Positions 17,997 to 27,910 of a DNA stretch of 64,000 nucleotides are shown piece by piece. A model generated the notes under the pieces. That model saw only the letters and a list, made by a program, of their open reading frames with translations. It was not told where the DNA came from and searched no databases. Origin of the DNA: Salegentibacter salinarum (GTDB lineage: Bacteria; Bacteroidota; Bacteroidia; Flavobacteriales; Flavobacteriaceae); contig NZ_FUZC01000005.1 in assembly GCF_900168115.1 (NCBI RefSeq), positions 186,001 to 250,000 of the forward strand, read 5' to 3'. Made by a program: the position numbers and the translations under genes. The first letter of the stretch is position 1, and every line of letters begins with the position of its first letter.

Positions 17997-19271
17997 TTAT
18001 ACCAAATATTGAAACAAATTAGGCTTATCGTTAAGATATTCCCCGTAAAAATTTTTCGCTTTCATCCTGGCTACCAAAGGCTCAAAATCGGCAGGATCGT
18101 TTAATTCTATCCCAACTACAGCCGGGGCATTTTCACGATGATGCTTTTTTGAGTATTCAAAATGGGTAATGTCGTCCTTAGGTCCTAGAACCTTTTCCAG
18201 AAAATCTTTTAATGCCCCCGCCCGTTGCGGAAAGCTTATAACAAAATAATGTTTAAGTCCCGCATACAACAAAGCTCTTTCTTTGATCTCGGCAGTTCGG
18301 GTGATATCGTTATTACTTCCACTAACAATACAAACCACGTTTTTTCCCTTTATTTCTTCAGCAAAAAAATCAAGGGCACTTATAGCCATCGCTCCAGCAG
18401 GTTCTACCACAATCGCATCCTGGTTATAAAGATCCAGGATACTTTGGCAAATTTTCCCTTCAGGAACCGTGATCATTTTATCAAGATTTTGCTTACAAAT
18501 TTCAAAATTTCGGCTCCCGACTTTCTGCACCGCGGCACCATCTACAAAACGCTCAATGGATTTTAATTCTACCAGTTTTCCTTCTTTTAAAGAGGAAGTC
18601 ATAGAAGGCGCGCCTTCCGGCTCTACACCAATAATTTTAGTATTGGGCGAAAGTTCTTTAAACATAGATGATAATCCGGCAAGAAGTCCGCCACCACCAA
18701 GGGGTGCAAAAATATAATCTATAGGTTCAGTGGCCTGTTCCAGGATTTCCAATCCAATAGTGGCCTGGCCTTCAATTACCTTTTCATCATCAAAAGGATG
18801 TATAAAAACCAGACCAAATTTATCGGCGTGCTTCATAGAACTTTTAAACGAATCGTCAAAAGTATCACCTTTTAAAACTACCTCAACCCATTCGCCGCCA
18901 AACATTTTTGTTTGCTCTACTTTTTGTCTTGGGGTAGTAATTGGCATATAGATCACACCCTTTACCTGCAGTTTATTGCAGGCAAAAGCTACACCCTGTG
19001 CGTGATTTCCAGCGCTGGCACAAATAACCCCTTTATCCAGCTGTTCCTGCGGAAGGCTAGAAATCTTATTATAAGCCCCCCGGATTTTATACGAACGAAC
19101 CTGTTGCAAGTCTTCCCTTTTCAGCATTACATTGGCTGAAAATTTCTTGCTATAAGTAAAAGATTGCATAAGGGGGGTTTTAACCACCACTTTAGAGATG
19201 CGCTGAGCCGCTTCTTTTACAGCTTCTAACTGAGGTTTATATATTTTTTTATCTGCCAGCAAAGTATCCAT
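17997..19271 (-). CDS. ilvA: Threonine dehydratase (biosynthetic, one ACT-like domain)
   Basis: PLP enzyme turning threonine into 2-oxobutyrate, the entry to isoleucine synthesis. The Schiff-base lysine is Lys62 in RSYKIRGAYN; CASAGNHAQG and the phosphate-binding LGGGGLLAGL (about residues 191-200) are intact. The last 90 residues, from HYFVISFPQRAGALKDFL, form one ACT-like regulatory domain, so allosteric inhibition by isoleucine is plausible. The 424 residues match the Bacillus/Corynebacterium form rather than the 514-residue E. coli form. It starts one base after the ilvC stop. Confidence 0.95.
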   Translation of the reverse strand: MDTLLADKKIYKPQLEAVKEAAQRISKVVVKTPLMQSFTYSKKFSANVMLKREDLQQVRSYKIRGAYNKISSLPQEQLDKGVICASAGNHAQGVAFACNKLQVKGVIYMPITTPRQKVEQTKMFGGEWVEVVLKGDTFDDSFKSSMKHADKFGLVFIHPFDDEKVIEGQATIGLEILEQATEPIDYIFAPLGGGGLLAGLSSMFKELSPNTKIIGVEPEGAPSMTSSLKEGKLVELKSIERFVDGAAVQKVGSRNFEICKQNLDKMITVPEGKICQSILDLYNQDAIVVEPAGAMAISALDFFAEEIKGKNVVCIVSGSNNDITRTAEIKERALLYAGLKHYFVISFPQRAGALKDFLEKVLGPKDDITHFEYSKKHHRENAPAVVGIELNDPADFEPLVARMKAKNFYGEYLNDKPNLFQYLV

Positions 19272-19272
19272 T

Positions 19273-20748
19273 TTATTCCTGTATTTTTTTCATTGCAGTC
19301 ATTGCTTTTCTTAGCCTTCCTCCTACTTTTTCAACAGGATGCTGCCTAATTTCATCATTTATCGCAATTAATTGCTGATTGTCCACTCCGGTATAATCGG
19401 TCCCAAAAGAATGGCCAATAACCTCTTTGGGCAAGCCGCTTACATAATCTTTAATAAGCGGTTTTGCCGAATGGTCAAATAAATAACAACCGTATTCTGC
19501 CGTATCGGAAATAATCCTGTTCATCTCGAACAATTTCTTCCTGGCAATGGTGTTGGCAATTAACGGAGTTTCGTGCAGGGATTCATAATAGGCTGAATCT
19601 GCAACAATTCCGGCTTCTACCATAGTTTCAAAAGCCAGTTCTACACCAGATTTTACAAAGGCTACCAATAAAACTCCCTTATCAAAATATTCCTGTTCTT
19701 TGATCTCTTCAGAAGTTGCTTCAGATTTTTCAAAAGCGGTTTCCCCGGTGGCTGCACGCCATTCTAACAATTCCTTATCACCGTTTTCCCAGTCTTTCAT
19801 CATTCTACTACTAAAAGCTCCGGAAATAATATCATCCATATGTTTTTGAAAAAGCGGGCGCATTATTTGTTTTAATTCTTCGGAAATCTCATCGGCTTTG
19901 ATCTTGGCCGGATTTGAAAGCCTGTCCATCATATTGGTAATTCCACCGTGCTTTAAAGCTTCGGTAATGGTTTCCCAACCATACTGAATCAATTTCGAAG
20001 CGTAAGAAGGTTCAACACCTTCGGCTACCATTTTATCAAAACTTAGAATGGAACCTGTTTGAAGCAATCCGCATAATATGGTTTGTTCTCCCATTAAATC
20101 AGATTTTACCTCCGCCACAAAAGAAGATTCTAAAACACCAGCTTTATCTCCACCTGTAGCAACGGCATAAGCTTTAGCCCATTCAAACCCAATTCCCTGG
20201 GGATCGTTCTCCGGGTGCACAGCTATTAAGGTTGGTACTCCAAATCCACGTTTATATTCTTCCCTAACTTCACTTCCGGGACATTTTGGAGCCACCATAA
20301 TTACGGTGATATCTTCTCGAATTTTCATTCCTTCCTCCACAATATTAAATCCGTGGGAATAAGAAAGCACCGCGTCTTTTTTAATATGCGGCTGAATGGC
20401 TTTTATTACCGAAGTATGTTGTTTATCTGGCGTTAGGTTAATTACCAGATCGGCGGTTGGGATCAATTCTTCGTAGGTCCCTACTTTAAAATTATTTTCT
20501 GAAGCGTTTTTAAATGACTGTCGTTTTTCACTTATGGCTCCTTCACGAAGTGCATAAGAAATATCCAAACCACTGTCGCGCATGTTCAAACCCTGGTTAA
20601 GGCCTTGAGCACCACAGCCCACAATCACTATTTTTTTTCCTTTTAAAGCAGCCACTCCGTCGCTGAATTCATCACTACCCATAAACCTACAGGTTCCCAG
20701 CTGGGCTAATTGTTCACGTAAAGAAAGGCTGTTAAAATAATTCGTCAT
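19273..20748 (-). CDS. ilvC: Ketol-acid reductoisomerase (class II, long form)
   Basis: Isomerises and reduces acetolactate or acetohydroxybutyrate with NADPH. The Rossmann motif [16 protein letters not shown] lies near residue 43, and the C-terminal knotted domain is duplicated, giving 491 residues versus about 330 for class I. An in-frame GTG precedes the ATG at 20748; the ATG is preferred. It lies nine bases after the ilvN stop and directly before ilvA. Confidence 0.95.
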   Translation of the reverse strand: MTNYFNSLSLREQLAQLGTCRFMGSDEFSDGVAALKGKKIVIVGCGAQGLNQGLNMRDSGLDISYALREGAISEKRQSFKNASENNFKVGTYEELIPTADLVINLTPDKQHTSVIKAIQPHIKKDAVLSYSHGFNIVEEGMKIREDITVIMVAPKCPGSEVREEYKRGFGVPTLIAVHPENDPQGIGFEWAKAYAVATGGDKAGVLESSFVAEVKSDLMGEQTILCGLLQTGSILSFDKMVAEGVEPSYASKLIQYGWETITEALKHGGITNMMDRLSNPAKIKADEISEELKQIMRPLFQKHMDDIISGAFSSRMMKDWENGDKELLEWRAATGETAFEKSEATSEEIKEQEYFDKGVLLVAFVKSGVELAFETMVEAGIVADSAYYESLHETPLIANTIARKKLFEMNRIISDTAEYGCYLFDHSAKPLIKDYVSGLPKEVIGHSFGTDYTGVDNQQLIAINDEIRQHPVEKVGGRLRKAMTAMKKIQE

Positions 20749-20757
20749 CACTTTTAT

Positions 20758-21288
20758 TTAATTGGTTGTATCAAATTGTTCTAAAATGTTCGAGATTGGC
20801 ATTTCGTTTTTGGTCACAGCAATAGTGCCAGAGCGTACAAACTGCATCAATCCATAAGGTTTTAATTTCTCGTAAAGACTATCGGTTTCGTGGCGTTTTC
20901 CTGTTTTTTCAATCACAAAAAACTTTGGCGTAACCGTCACGATGCGAGCGTTGGATTCTTTTATGAAATCCTGAATATTAAGATCTTCAACAAAATCCGC
21001 TGAATTTATCTTATAAAGCGCGGTTTCCTGGTAGATCATTTCCTCATCGGTATGATAAAAAGCTTTAATTACTTCAATTTGCTTTTCTATTTGTCCAACG
21101 ATTTTCTTAACCTGGTCTTCGGTAACCTGCACCACGATTATAAAACGCATTACCTCGTTTACTTCACTACGCGAAGCGGTAATACTCTCAATGTTAATAT
21201 GCCTTTTCTGAAAAATGGCAGCAATTCGGCTCAATAAACCTATATTGTTTTCGGTATACACCGAAACCGTAAAATTTTTCTTTTCCAT
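20758..21288 (-). CDS. ilvN: Acetolactate synthase, small (regulatory) subunit
   Basis: Regulatory partner of IlvB. It opens with an ACT domain (FTVSVYTENNIGLLSRIAAI) that in characterised enzymes binds valine, followed by the C-terminal small-subunit domain with the VTPKFFVIEKTGKR segment. The 176 residues are typical. It overlaps the ilvB stop codon by one base, so the two subunits are coupled. Confidence 0.94.
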   Translation of the reverse strand: MEKKNFTVSVYTENNIGLLSRIAAIFQKRHINIESITASRSEVNEVMRFIIVVQVTEDQVKKIVGQIEKQIEVIKAFYHTDEEMIYQETALYKINSADFVEDLNIQDFIKESNARIVTVTPKFFVIEKTGKRHETDSLYEKLKPYGLMQFVRSGTIAVTKNEMPISNILEQFDTTN

Positions 21289-23021
21289 TACTCTAATCTT
21301 ATTTCTGAAACTGAAGCCCCGGTAGGCACCATTGGGAATACATTTTCTTCCTGTTCAACTTTTACCTCAAGGAAATAAGCTTCCCTAGACTCCATCATTT
21401 CCGTAACTGCCTCTTTTAAATTTTCCCGTTTGCTAACTTGTTTCGCCTTAATGTGATATCCTTTGGCAATAGTTATAAAATCGGGATTTATCATTTCTGT
21501 GGAAGCATAGCGTTTCTCAAAAAACAATTGCTGCCATTGGCGTACCATACCTAGGAAGTCATTATTTAACACCACAATTTTGACAGGCACTTTGGTTTGA
21601 AAGATAGTTCCCAGTTCCTGGATGGTCATTTGGTAGCCACCATCACCAATCACCGCCACAACATCGCGGTCTGGGGCGCCCATTTTAGCACCAATTGCTG
21701 CCGGAAGCGCAAATCCCATTGTTCCCAAACCTCCGGAAGTAACATTACTCCTGGTTTGGTTGAATTTTGAATAGCGGCAGGCCACCATCTGATGCTGCCC
21801 CACATCTGAAACAATTACCGCATCGCCTTTAGAGCATTTATTGATTTCATCTATAACCTCGGCCATTCCAATCTTGCCGCGCTGGGCATTTAGATCATTT
21901 TTAATGATTTTATCAAATTCAATTTGATAGTAATCCTTGAATTTCTGATGCCAGGCTTCGTGCTTATTCGGTTTTAAAAGCTCTAAAAGAATTTTTAGCG
22001 TTTCATTTACATTCCCTAAAACCGGAATATCAGCGTGTACATTTTTATTAATTTCGGCGGGATCAATTTCAAAATGAATCACTTTTGCCTGTTTGGCATA
22101 TTTCTCCAAATTTCCGGTTACCCGGTCGTCAAAACGCATTCCTATAGCGATCAATACATCGCATTCATTGGTTAAAACATTTGGGCCGTAATTGCCATGC
22201 ATTCCTACCATTCCAACATTTAGCGGATGATCGGTTGGCATAGCCGAAAGTCCTAAAATGGTCCACGCCGCCGGAATACCCGATTTCTCCACTACCTGTT
22301 TAAAAAGTTCTTCGGCACCACCTAAAATAACGCCCTGACCAAAAACAATCATTGGTTTTTTAGCGTTATTTATTGCTTCGGCAGCCTTTTCGACTTCAAC
22401 TAGATTAATTTCAGGTTTAGGTTTATAACTTCTAATACCGGAGCATTTTTTATATGAAAAATCAAGGGTAGCAAACTGTGCATCTTTGGTAATATCAATC
22501 AATACAGGTCCCGGTCTTCCGGAGCGTGCAATAAAAAAAGCTTTCGCCAGAATCTCCGGAATCTCTTCAGCTTTAGTAATTTGGTAATTCCATTTGGTAA
22601 TTGGCGTGGAAATACCAATAATATCGGTTTCCTGAAAAGCATCACTCCCCAGTAAATGCGAACCTACCTGCCCGGTAATACAAACCATTGGCGTAGAATC
22701 TATTTGTGCATCGGCAATTCCTGTGACTAAATTGGTGGCTCCGGGTCCTGAAGTAGCCATCGCAACTCCTACTTTCCCACTAACTCTTGCATAACCCTGT
22801 GCCGCGTGTGTAGCGCCTTGTTCGTGGCGCGTGAGGACGTGGTGAATTTGGGTTTGGTATTTGTACAATTCATCGTAAACGGGCATAATTGCTCCGCCGG
22901 GATAGCCGTAAAGCGTATCCACACCTTCTTCCAATAAACATTTGATCACCGCCTCAGCACCTGAAACCGTGGTTTTTTTTGGAGAAGATACTTTTTCGAA
23001 ACTAGCTGTTTTCACTTCCAT
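21288..23021 (-). CDS. ilvB: Acetolactate synthase, large (catalytic) subunit
   Basis: ThDP-dependent condensation of pyruvate with pyruvate or 2-oxobutyrate. The catalytic glutamate lies in TRHEQGATHAAQGYARVS, and the ThDP/Mg motif runs from VIGDGGYQMTIQEL to NNDFLGMVRQWQ. The 577 residues cover the usual N-terminal pyrimidine-binding, central FAD-binding and C-terminal pyrophosphate-binding domains. It is second in the ilv operon, 11 bases after ilvD. Confidence 0.96.
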   Translation of the reverse strand: MEVKTASFEKVSSPKKTTVSGAEAVIKCLLEEGVDTLYGYPGGAIMPVYDELYKYQTQIHHVLTRHEQGATHAAQGYARVSGKVGVAMATSGPGATNLVTGIADAQIDSTPMVCITGQVGSHLLGSDAFQETDIIGISTPITKWNYQITKAEEIPEILAKAFFIARSGRPGPVLIDITKDAQFATLDFSYKKCSGIRSYKPKPEINLVEVEKAAEAINNAKKPMIVFGQGVILGGAEELFKQVVEKSGIPAAWTILGLSAMPTDHPLNVGMVGMHGNYGPNVLTNECDVLIAIGMRFDDRVTGNLEKYAKQAKVIHFEIDPAEINKNVHADIPVLGNVNETLKILLELLKPNKHEAWHQKFKDYYQIEFDKIIKNDLNAQRGKIGMAEVIDEINKCSKGDAVIVSDVGQHQMVACRYSKFNQTRSNVTSGGLGTMGFALPAAIGAKMGAPDRDVVAVIGDGGYQMTIQELGTIFQTKVPVKIVVLNNDFLGMVRQWQQLFFEKRYASTEMINPDFITIAKGYHIKAKQVSKRENLKEAVTEMMESREAYFLEVKVEQEENVFPMVPTGASVSEIRLE

Positions 23022-23032
23022 AATTCACCTTA

Positions 23033-24706
23033 TTAAAATTCGTCGGTAACGCAACCATTGGAGGCCGATGAAACCGTTCTTGCATATTTGTAAAGCACTC
23101 CCTTGTTGAATTTTAAAGCGGGGGCTTTCCAGTTTTCTTTTCTTTTCTTTATTTCTTCTGCTGAAAGACGGGCTTCTATTCTATTAGTTTCAGCATTAAT
23201 GGTAATCTCGTCGCCGTCTTTTAGAAAAGCGAGCAAACCGCCTTCCTGGGCTTCCGGGGTAATGTGCCCGACGACAAATCCGTGGGTACCACCAGAAAAT
23301 CTTCCATCTGTAATTAAAGCTACATCTTTACCGAGTTTTGCACCCATTATAGCTGAAGTAGGTTTAAGCATTTCCGGCATACCCGGGCCGCCTTTTGGGC
23401 CCTCGTACCGAATGACGACGACATCTCCTTTTTTTACTTTTCCTTCTGAAATACCATCATTAGCTTCATATTCGCTATTAAAAACTTTGGCTGTACCGGT
23501 AAACTGCAAACCTTCCTTTCCGGTAATTTTTGCTACCGAACCGCCTTCAGCAAGATTTCCGTAGAGAATCCTGATATGCCCAGTTTTCTTAATCGGGTTA
23601 TCCAAAGGCCTGAAAACATCCTGACCTTCTTCCATTTCGGGAACATCGGCAAGATTTTCGGCTAGCGTTTTTCCGGTTACGGTAAGACAATCGCCGTGAA
23701 GCATATCATTTTTCAGCATATATTTTAGAACTGCAGGAATTCCGCCAATTCTATGCACATCTTCCATCGCATATTTCCCGCTTGGTTTTAGATCGGCCAA
23801 AAACGGGGTGCTATCACATATTTTTTCAAAATCTGCCAGATCAAAATCAACCTCAGCCGATTTCGCGATGGCCAAAAAGTGCAGTACCGCGTTAGTAGAA
23901 CCACCTAACACAGTTAAGAGTCTAATCGCATTTTCCAGCGATTTGCGATTAACAATGTCGCGGGGTTTAATATCTTTTTCTATTAGCAAACGTATTGCCT
24001 TTCCTGCTTCTTCGCTCTCGGTTTTCTTCTCTTCACCAACTGCAGGGTTTGAAGAGTTATACGGCAAGGCCATTCCCAAAGCTTCAATTGCAGAAGCCAT
24101 AGTATTCGCCGTGTACATGCCGCCGCAGGCACCTGCACCGGGACAGGCTTTTTCTATAATGCTTTCGTATTCTTCTTTTTCTATATCGCCGGCAGTTTTT
24201 GCGCCCCAGGCTTCAAAAGCTGAAACCACGTCCAGTTTTTTCCCATTATGACAACCGGAAGCAATAGTACCACCATAAACTAAGATCGCCGGACGGTTAA
24301 TTCTTAACATCGCCATAAGTGCACCGGGCATATTTTTATCGCATCCCACCACGGTGATTAGTGCGTCGTAAGACATCGCGTGGATCACGGTTTCCATAGA
24401 ATCGGCTATTATATCGCGGGATGGCAAAGAATAACGCATTCCAGGAGTCCCCATAGAAATCCCGTCGCTAACCCCGATGGTATTAAAAATTAAACCGACA
24501 AGTTCATTTTCGTTGGCTCCCTTTTTAACCAGTTTGGCTAAATCGTTAAGGTGCATATTACACGGATTGCCCTCGTAACCGGTACTGGCAATACCTACAA
24601 ATGGTTTTTTAAAATCTTCTTTGGTTAGTCCTATGGCGTGCAACATTGCTTGTGATGCCGGTTGCGAATCGCTTTGTGTTAAAACTTTGCTGAATTTATT
24701 ATGCAT
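23033..24706 (-). CDS. ilvD: Dihydroxy-acid dehydratase
   Basis: Iron-sulfur enzyme that dehydrates dihydroxy acids to the 2-oxo acids used for valine, isoleucine, leucine and pantothenate. Cluster cysteines are visible in [12 protein letters not shown] and [18 protein letters not shown], with a third in the early [12 protein letters not shown] block. The 557 residues are typical. It is the first gene of ilvD-ilvB-ilvN-ilvC-ilvA. The 600-base gap upstream must hold the promoter. Confidence 0.96.
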   Translation of the reverse strand: MHNKFSKVLTQSDSQPASQAMLHAIGLTKEDFKKPFVGIASTGYEGNPCNMHLNDLAKLVKKGANENELVGLIFNTIGVSDGISMGTPGMRYSLPSRDIIADSMETVIHAMSYDALITVVGCDKNMPGALMAMLRINRPAILVYGGTIASGCHNGKKLDVVSAFEAWGAKTAGDIEKEEYESIIEKACPGAGACGGMYTANTMASAIEALGMALPYNSSNPAVGEEKKTESEEAGKAIRLLIEKDIKPRDIVNRKSLENAIRLLTVLGGSTNAVLHFLAIAKSAEVDFDLADFEKICDSTPFLADLKPSGKYAMEDVHRIGGIPAVLKYMLKNDMLHGDCLTVTGKTLAENLADVPEMEEGQDVFRPLDNPIKKTGHIRILYGNLAEGGSVAKITGKEGLQFTGTAKVFNSEYEANDGISEGKVKKGDVVVIRYEGPKGGPGMPEMLKPTSAIMGAKLGKDVALITDGRFSGGTHGFVVGHITPEAQEGGLLAFLKDGDEITINAETNRIEARLSAEEIKKRKENWKAPALKFNKGVLYKYARTVSSASNGCVTDEF

Positions 24707-25303
24707 TGCTTATTTCTTCTTCGTGTGATTTAAAGAATAAAAGTAAGCGGATAAGTTATCAAGGCTGTATTTAAGAAAGAAAGAGCACTACTTTCGGAAT
24801 AAAAATAACAGATACAAAGTTCTGAATAACAGTTATTTAACACCTAATAAATTACGATACCTGAAAAGGCTATTTTACAACTGAAAATTTTAGGTTAAAA
24901 AAGGGTAGAATTTAAGGAAATCAGGCCGATTGTGGAATTCTTATTTTTTAGACTAAAATTTTAGGATTTTAGTGTTTTGAATTGAATTTGTGAGAATTTG
25001 GAAATAGTTCTCGGTTGTAGGATCTCAGATGTGGGTTGTCTGTTATCAATATGTTGTTTGGGTTTTGGGATTTGTTGTTCGTTGCTGGTTTTCCTTGGGA
25101 CCGTCATTACTAGGACTGCGATAGCCGACGTGGCAACCTGTTTTGAGAACTCATCGGATTACACGGGTTAGATCCTGAAACAAGTTCAGGATGACGTGAG
25201 AAACAAACACTTAAAACAACAGATCGCCACGCTCGTTCCTCGTTCGCAATGACGAGTAAAAACTGAAACTGCAAAGTGACAACTAATAACCGAAAAACTA
25301 AAC
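24707..25303. other. Gene-free gap: ilv promoter region and nested dispersed repeats
   Basis: No supported ORF. The part next to ilvD (about 24710-25000) is AT-rich and should carry the ilv promoter; no leader peptide or riboswitch was recognised. The distal part holds a family B repeat (left arm about 25102-25140, right arm about 25221-25254) with a family A arm (25168-25196) nested inside it. Confidence 0.6.
25102..25254. repeat. Family B inverted repeat, with a nested family A arm
   Basis: The left arm contains CGTCATTACTAGGACTGCGA and ends in CGACGTGGCAACCTG. The right arm contains AGATCGCCACGCTCGTTCCT and CGTTCGCAATGACG. The arms are complementary at their outer and inner parts. Related copies occur at 29957-30109 and 30508-30692. 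Inside, at 25168-25196, sits a family A arm (GATCCTGAAACAAGTTCAGG). Confidence 0.7.
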
Positions 25304-26836
25304 CTACTTTTTCTTCTTTAAAGAATACAAATCTTTTCTTCTATCCTTCATATTTCTTACACTACCAAAGGCGTGTAACTCTTTAAGCAAGTCTAAATCT
25401 ACATCTACCAATAGTGTACTTTCAGTATTTGGGGTGGCTTCGGCTTTAATTCCGTTTACGGGGAAGGCGAAGTCAGATGGTGTTAATACCGCACTTTGCG
25501 CATACTGAATATCCATATTATTTACCTTTGGCAAATTCCCTACAGATCCAGCGATGGCTACATAGCATTCGTTTTCTACCGCTCTTGCCTGGGCGCATAT
25601 TTTTACCCGGGAATATCCGTTTTGAGTATCGGTCATAAACGGAACAAAAAGAATGTTCATTCCCTCTTCGGCTAAAATTCTGCCTACTTCGGGAAATTCT
25701 ACATCATAGCAAATAAGCACACCAATCTTTCCGCAGTCGGTGTCAAAAGTTTGGAGTTTGCTACCGCCTTTCATACCCCAGGCGGCTTCTTCAGCCGGAG
25801 TTATATGTAATTTCTCATAGCGTTCGTAACTTCCATCCCTTCGGCATAAAAAGCCCACATTATACATATGTTCGCCAATCACCATAGGCATACTTCCGGT
25901 AATAATATTTATATTATAATTCACCGCAAATTCCTGGAAGGTTTCCAGCAAACGTTCGGTATAGGTTGAAAGTCCGCGGATGGCTTCAGGTTCGGTTAAC
26001 TCATTGAATTGAGCCATAAGCGGCGCATTGAACAATTCAGGAAAAAGGATAAAATCACTCTGGTAATCACTTACCGCATCCACAAAAAATTCAATTTGCG
26101 AAACCAGCGCGTCATAATCCTTAAAAAGTCGCATTTGCCATTGCACCAGGCCAAGCCGTACCACCGTTTTCGGTGTATCTATAAGTTTTGTCGTTTTGGT
26201 GTAATAAATATTATTCCACTCCATCAAGACCGCATATTCCTTGCTTTCGGCATCACCGGGCAAATAGCCTTTTATCACTTTTTTTACGTGAAAATCGTTA
26301 GAAAGCTGAAAGGATAATACAGGATCGTGAATTTCCTGCAGTTTTACTTTCTCTATATATTTCTTTGGAGTGAGTTCTTTAGAATAAGTCCCGTAATTAG
26401 GAATTCGGCCACCAAAAACAATGGATTTTAAATTGAGCTGCTCGCAAACTTCTTTTCGGGCTTCGTATAAACGTCTTCCCAGGCGCATTCCGCGGTAATC
26501 TGGATGAATAAAAACATCTATTCCGTATAAAATATCTCCGTTATTGGTATGTGTAGAAAAGTTCTCTCCGCCAATAATTTCATCGTAGGTATGATCTTCA
26601 TCAAACTTTTTGGAATCTATAATGATAGAAAGCGCGCAGCCTGCTATTTTATTATCAATAATAATACAAAATTGCCCTTCCGGAAATTTATTTACCAGGT
26701 TTCTAATTTCATCTTTGCTCCAGTATTCCTCGGGCATTTTCTGGTAACTTTTAATCATAGAAACCTTGAGTTCCTGATAATCTTTAAGCTTTAAATTGCG
26801 AAGTTCTATTTTTGGCGTTTCGTTCACGGAAGTCAT
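25304..26836 (-). CDS. GNAT acetyltransferase fused to a carbon-nitrogen hydrolase (nitrilase superfamily)
   Basis: A 510-residue two-domain protein. Residues about 8-215 are a GNAT domain with the acyl-CoA loop HPDYRGMRLGRRLYEA (111-126). Residues about 225-495 are a carbon-nitrogen hydrolase with an intact triad: Glu267 (LFPELFNAPL), Lys342 (YEKLHITPAE) and Cys376 (LICYDVEFPE). No signal peptide is seen. This fusion recurs in many bacteria; its substrate, perhaps an amide or N-carbamoyl compound, is not known from the sequence. It is monocistronic, with an ATG start at 26836. Confidence 0.92.
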   Translation of the reverse strand: MTSVNETPKIELRNLKLKDYQELKVSMIKSYQKMPEEYWSKDEIRNLVNKFPEGQFCIIIDNKIAGCALSIIIDSKKFDEDHTYDEIIGGENFSTHTNNGDILYGIDVFIHPDYRGMRLGRRLYEARKEVCEQLNLKSIVFGGRIPNYGTYSKELTPKKYIEKVKLQEIHDPVLSFQLSNDFHVKKVIKGYLPGDAESKEYAVLMEWNNIYYTKTTKLIDTPKTVVRLGLVQWQMRLFKDYDALVSQIEFFVDAVSDYQSDFILFPELFNAPLMAQFNELTEPEAIRGLSTYTERLLETFQEFAVNYNINIITGSMPMVIGEHMYNVGFLCRRDGSYERYEKLHITPAEEAAWGMKGGSKLQTFDTDCGKIGVLICYDVEFPEVGRILAEEGMNILFVPFMTDTQNGYSRVKICAQARAVENECYVAIAGSVGNLPKVNNMDIQYAQSAVLTPSDFAFPVNGIKAEATPNTESTLLVDVDLDLLKELHAFGSVRNMKDRRKDLYSLKKKK

Positions 26837-27073
26837 TATTTATTTTCGCGAAGATACTGTAGAAAATGTTGGTTTGAAAGTCCCTAACATTCAAAGAAGA
26901 ATTTAACGAAATTCAATTGCAGCTAGAATAGCTCTTATTTTGTAAACTTTTAGTCACGCAAATGTTTGATTTGACCTACCCTTCATTTCTTTTGCTGGTC
27001 CAAAAGAAGCGATGCAAAGTAAAAGACGCCTCTTTCAAGGAATTTTCTGACGAAAATACCAAAAACCGTGACC

Positions 27074-27127
27074 AAAACCCCGCGGATAACCGATTGAAAA
27101 ATCGGTCATCCTGAATCTCGGGGTTTT
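27074..27127 (-). terminator. Nested hairpin, candidate terminator of the two-component operon
   Basis: The outer arms AAAACCCCG and CGGGGTTTT flank an inner stem ACCGATT/AATCGGT. On the minus strand the structure ends in GGGGTTTT. It lies 150 bases past the response-regulator stop, so readthrough over the family A repeat would be needed; the call is moderate. Confidence 0.45.
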
Positions 27128-27188
27128 ATCCACATATTCTGCGAAAAAGGATTAAAAATAAATGATTTTATAAGCCGATTTTTCTATT

Positions 27189-27257
27189 CGTCATGCTGAA
27201 CTTGTTTCAGAGCCTAACAACTTTTCATCCTAGATGCTGAAACACGTTCAGCATGAC
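27189..27257. repeat. Family A inverted repeat (downstream of the response regulator)
   Basis: The left arm is CGTCATGCTGAACTTGTTTC and the right arm GAAACACGTTCAGCATGAC. This is one of the best preserved copies, with nearly full complementarity of the arms. It could also act as the 3' end structure of the response-regulator mRNA. Confidence 0.8.
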
Positions 27258-27277
27258 CTTACAATTTCTGCGCAAAC

Positions 27278-27910
27278 TTACAACAACAATATCCTATGTT
27301 TAATAGCATAAAGCACCAAACCGGTTCGGCTTTTTACGTTTAGTTTTTGAAACAAACTCTCCCGGTAACCATCTATGGTTTTTGGGCTTAGGTTCATCTC
27401 GTTGGCCACCTCTTTGTACGTCATTTCGGTGCAGGCAAGTTCAAGAAATTCTATTTCGCGTTTGGTAAGATTGGTAAATTTTTTCTCCTTGTTCCTGTTT
27501 TTAATCGCTTCAGAAACCGCATCAGTATAGAAAAAACCTTCTTTTACCACTTCATCTAAAGCAAATTTAAACTCATCGGGATCTATGTCTTTCAGCAAAT
27601 AACCGCGGCAGCCGAGTTTTACCATAAAAGTCACGGTTTCCTCATCGTCTTCCATAGTAAGCGCCAGCACTTTTTGATTGGGATGGTTTTCTTTAAGCCA
27701 GGCCATAGTTTCGGGCCCATTCATAATAGGCATTCTAATATCCAGCAATACCAAATGGGGTTTTGGCTTATTGGCTTTAAATTGCTCTACCAGTTCCTGT
27801 CCGTTTTTATAAATGCCGGAGACCTCGTAATTTTCAAAAGAATTCACCAGGTTTTTTAAAGATTGCGCAAATAAAGTGTGATCGTCTACAATTGCTACGG
27901 TATTATTCAT
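27278..27910 (-). CDS. NarL/LuxR-type response regulator
   Basis: Receiver domain at residues 1-125 with the phospho-acceptor Asp57 (LVLLDIRMP) and acidic pocket VDD near the N-terminus; LuxR-type helix-turn-helix at about 145-205 with TKREIEFLELACTEMTYKEV and the recognition-helix region NLSPKTIDGYR. The total is 210 residues. The start overlaps the end of the kinase gene by eight bases, so the pair is coupled. The target genes are not evident. Confidence 0.93.
   Translation of the reverse strand: MNNTVAIVDDHTLFAQSLKNLVNSFENYEVSGIYKNGQELVEQFKANKPKPHLVLLDIRMPIMNGPETMAWLKENHPNQKVLALTMEDDEETVTFMVKLGCRGYLLKDIDPDEFKFALDEVVKEGFFYTDAVSEAIKNRNKEKKFTNLTKREIEFLELACTEMTYKEVANEMNLSPKTIDGYRESLFQKLNVKSRTGLVLYAIKHRILLL

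Larger units (their letters stand above)
26837..27277. other. Gene-free gap with a family A repeat and a terminator-like hairpin
   Basis: No intact ORF. Bases about 26975-27060 read like a decayed or repeat-derived segment (TTTTGCTGGTCCAAAAGAAG and on). Bases 27074-27127 form AAAACCCCG/CGGGGTTTT with an internal ACCGATT/AATCGGT stem, suited to ending the response-regulator transcript that stops at 27278. A full family A repeat follows at 27189-27257. Confidence 0.55.

Noticed and set aside
23103-23564. 153-residue plus-strand ORF opposite ilvD
   Set aside because: Antisense shadow of a highly conserved gene; Ser/Pro-rich low-information product.
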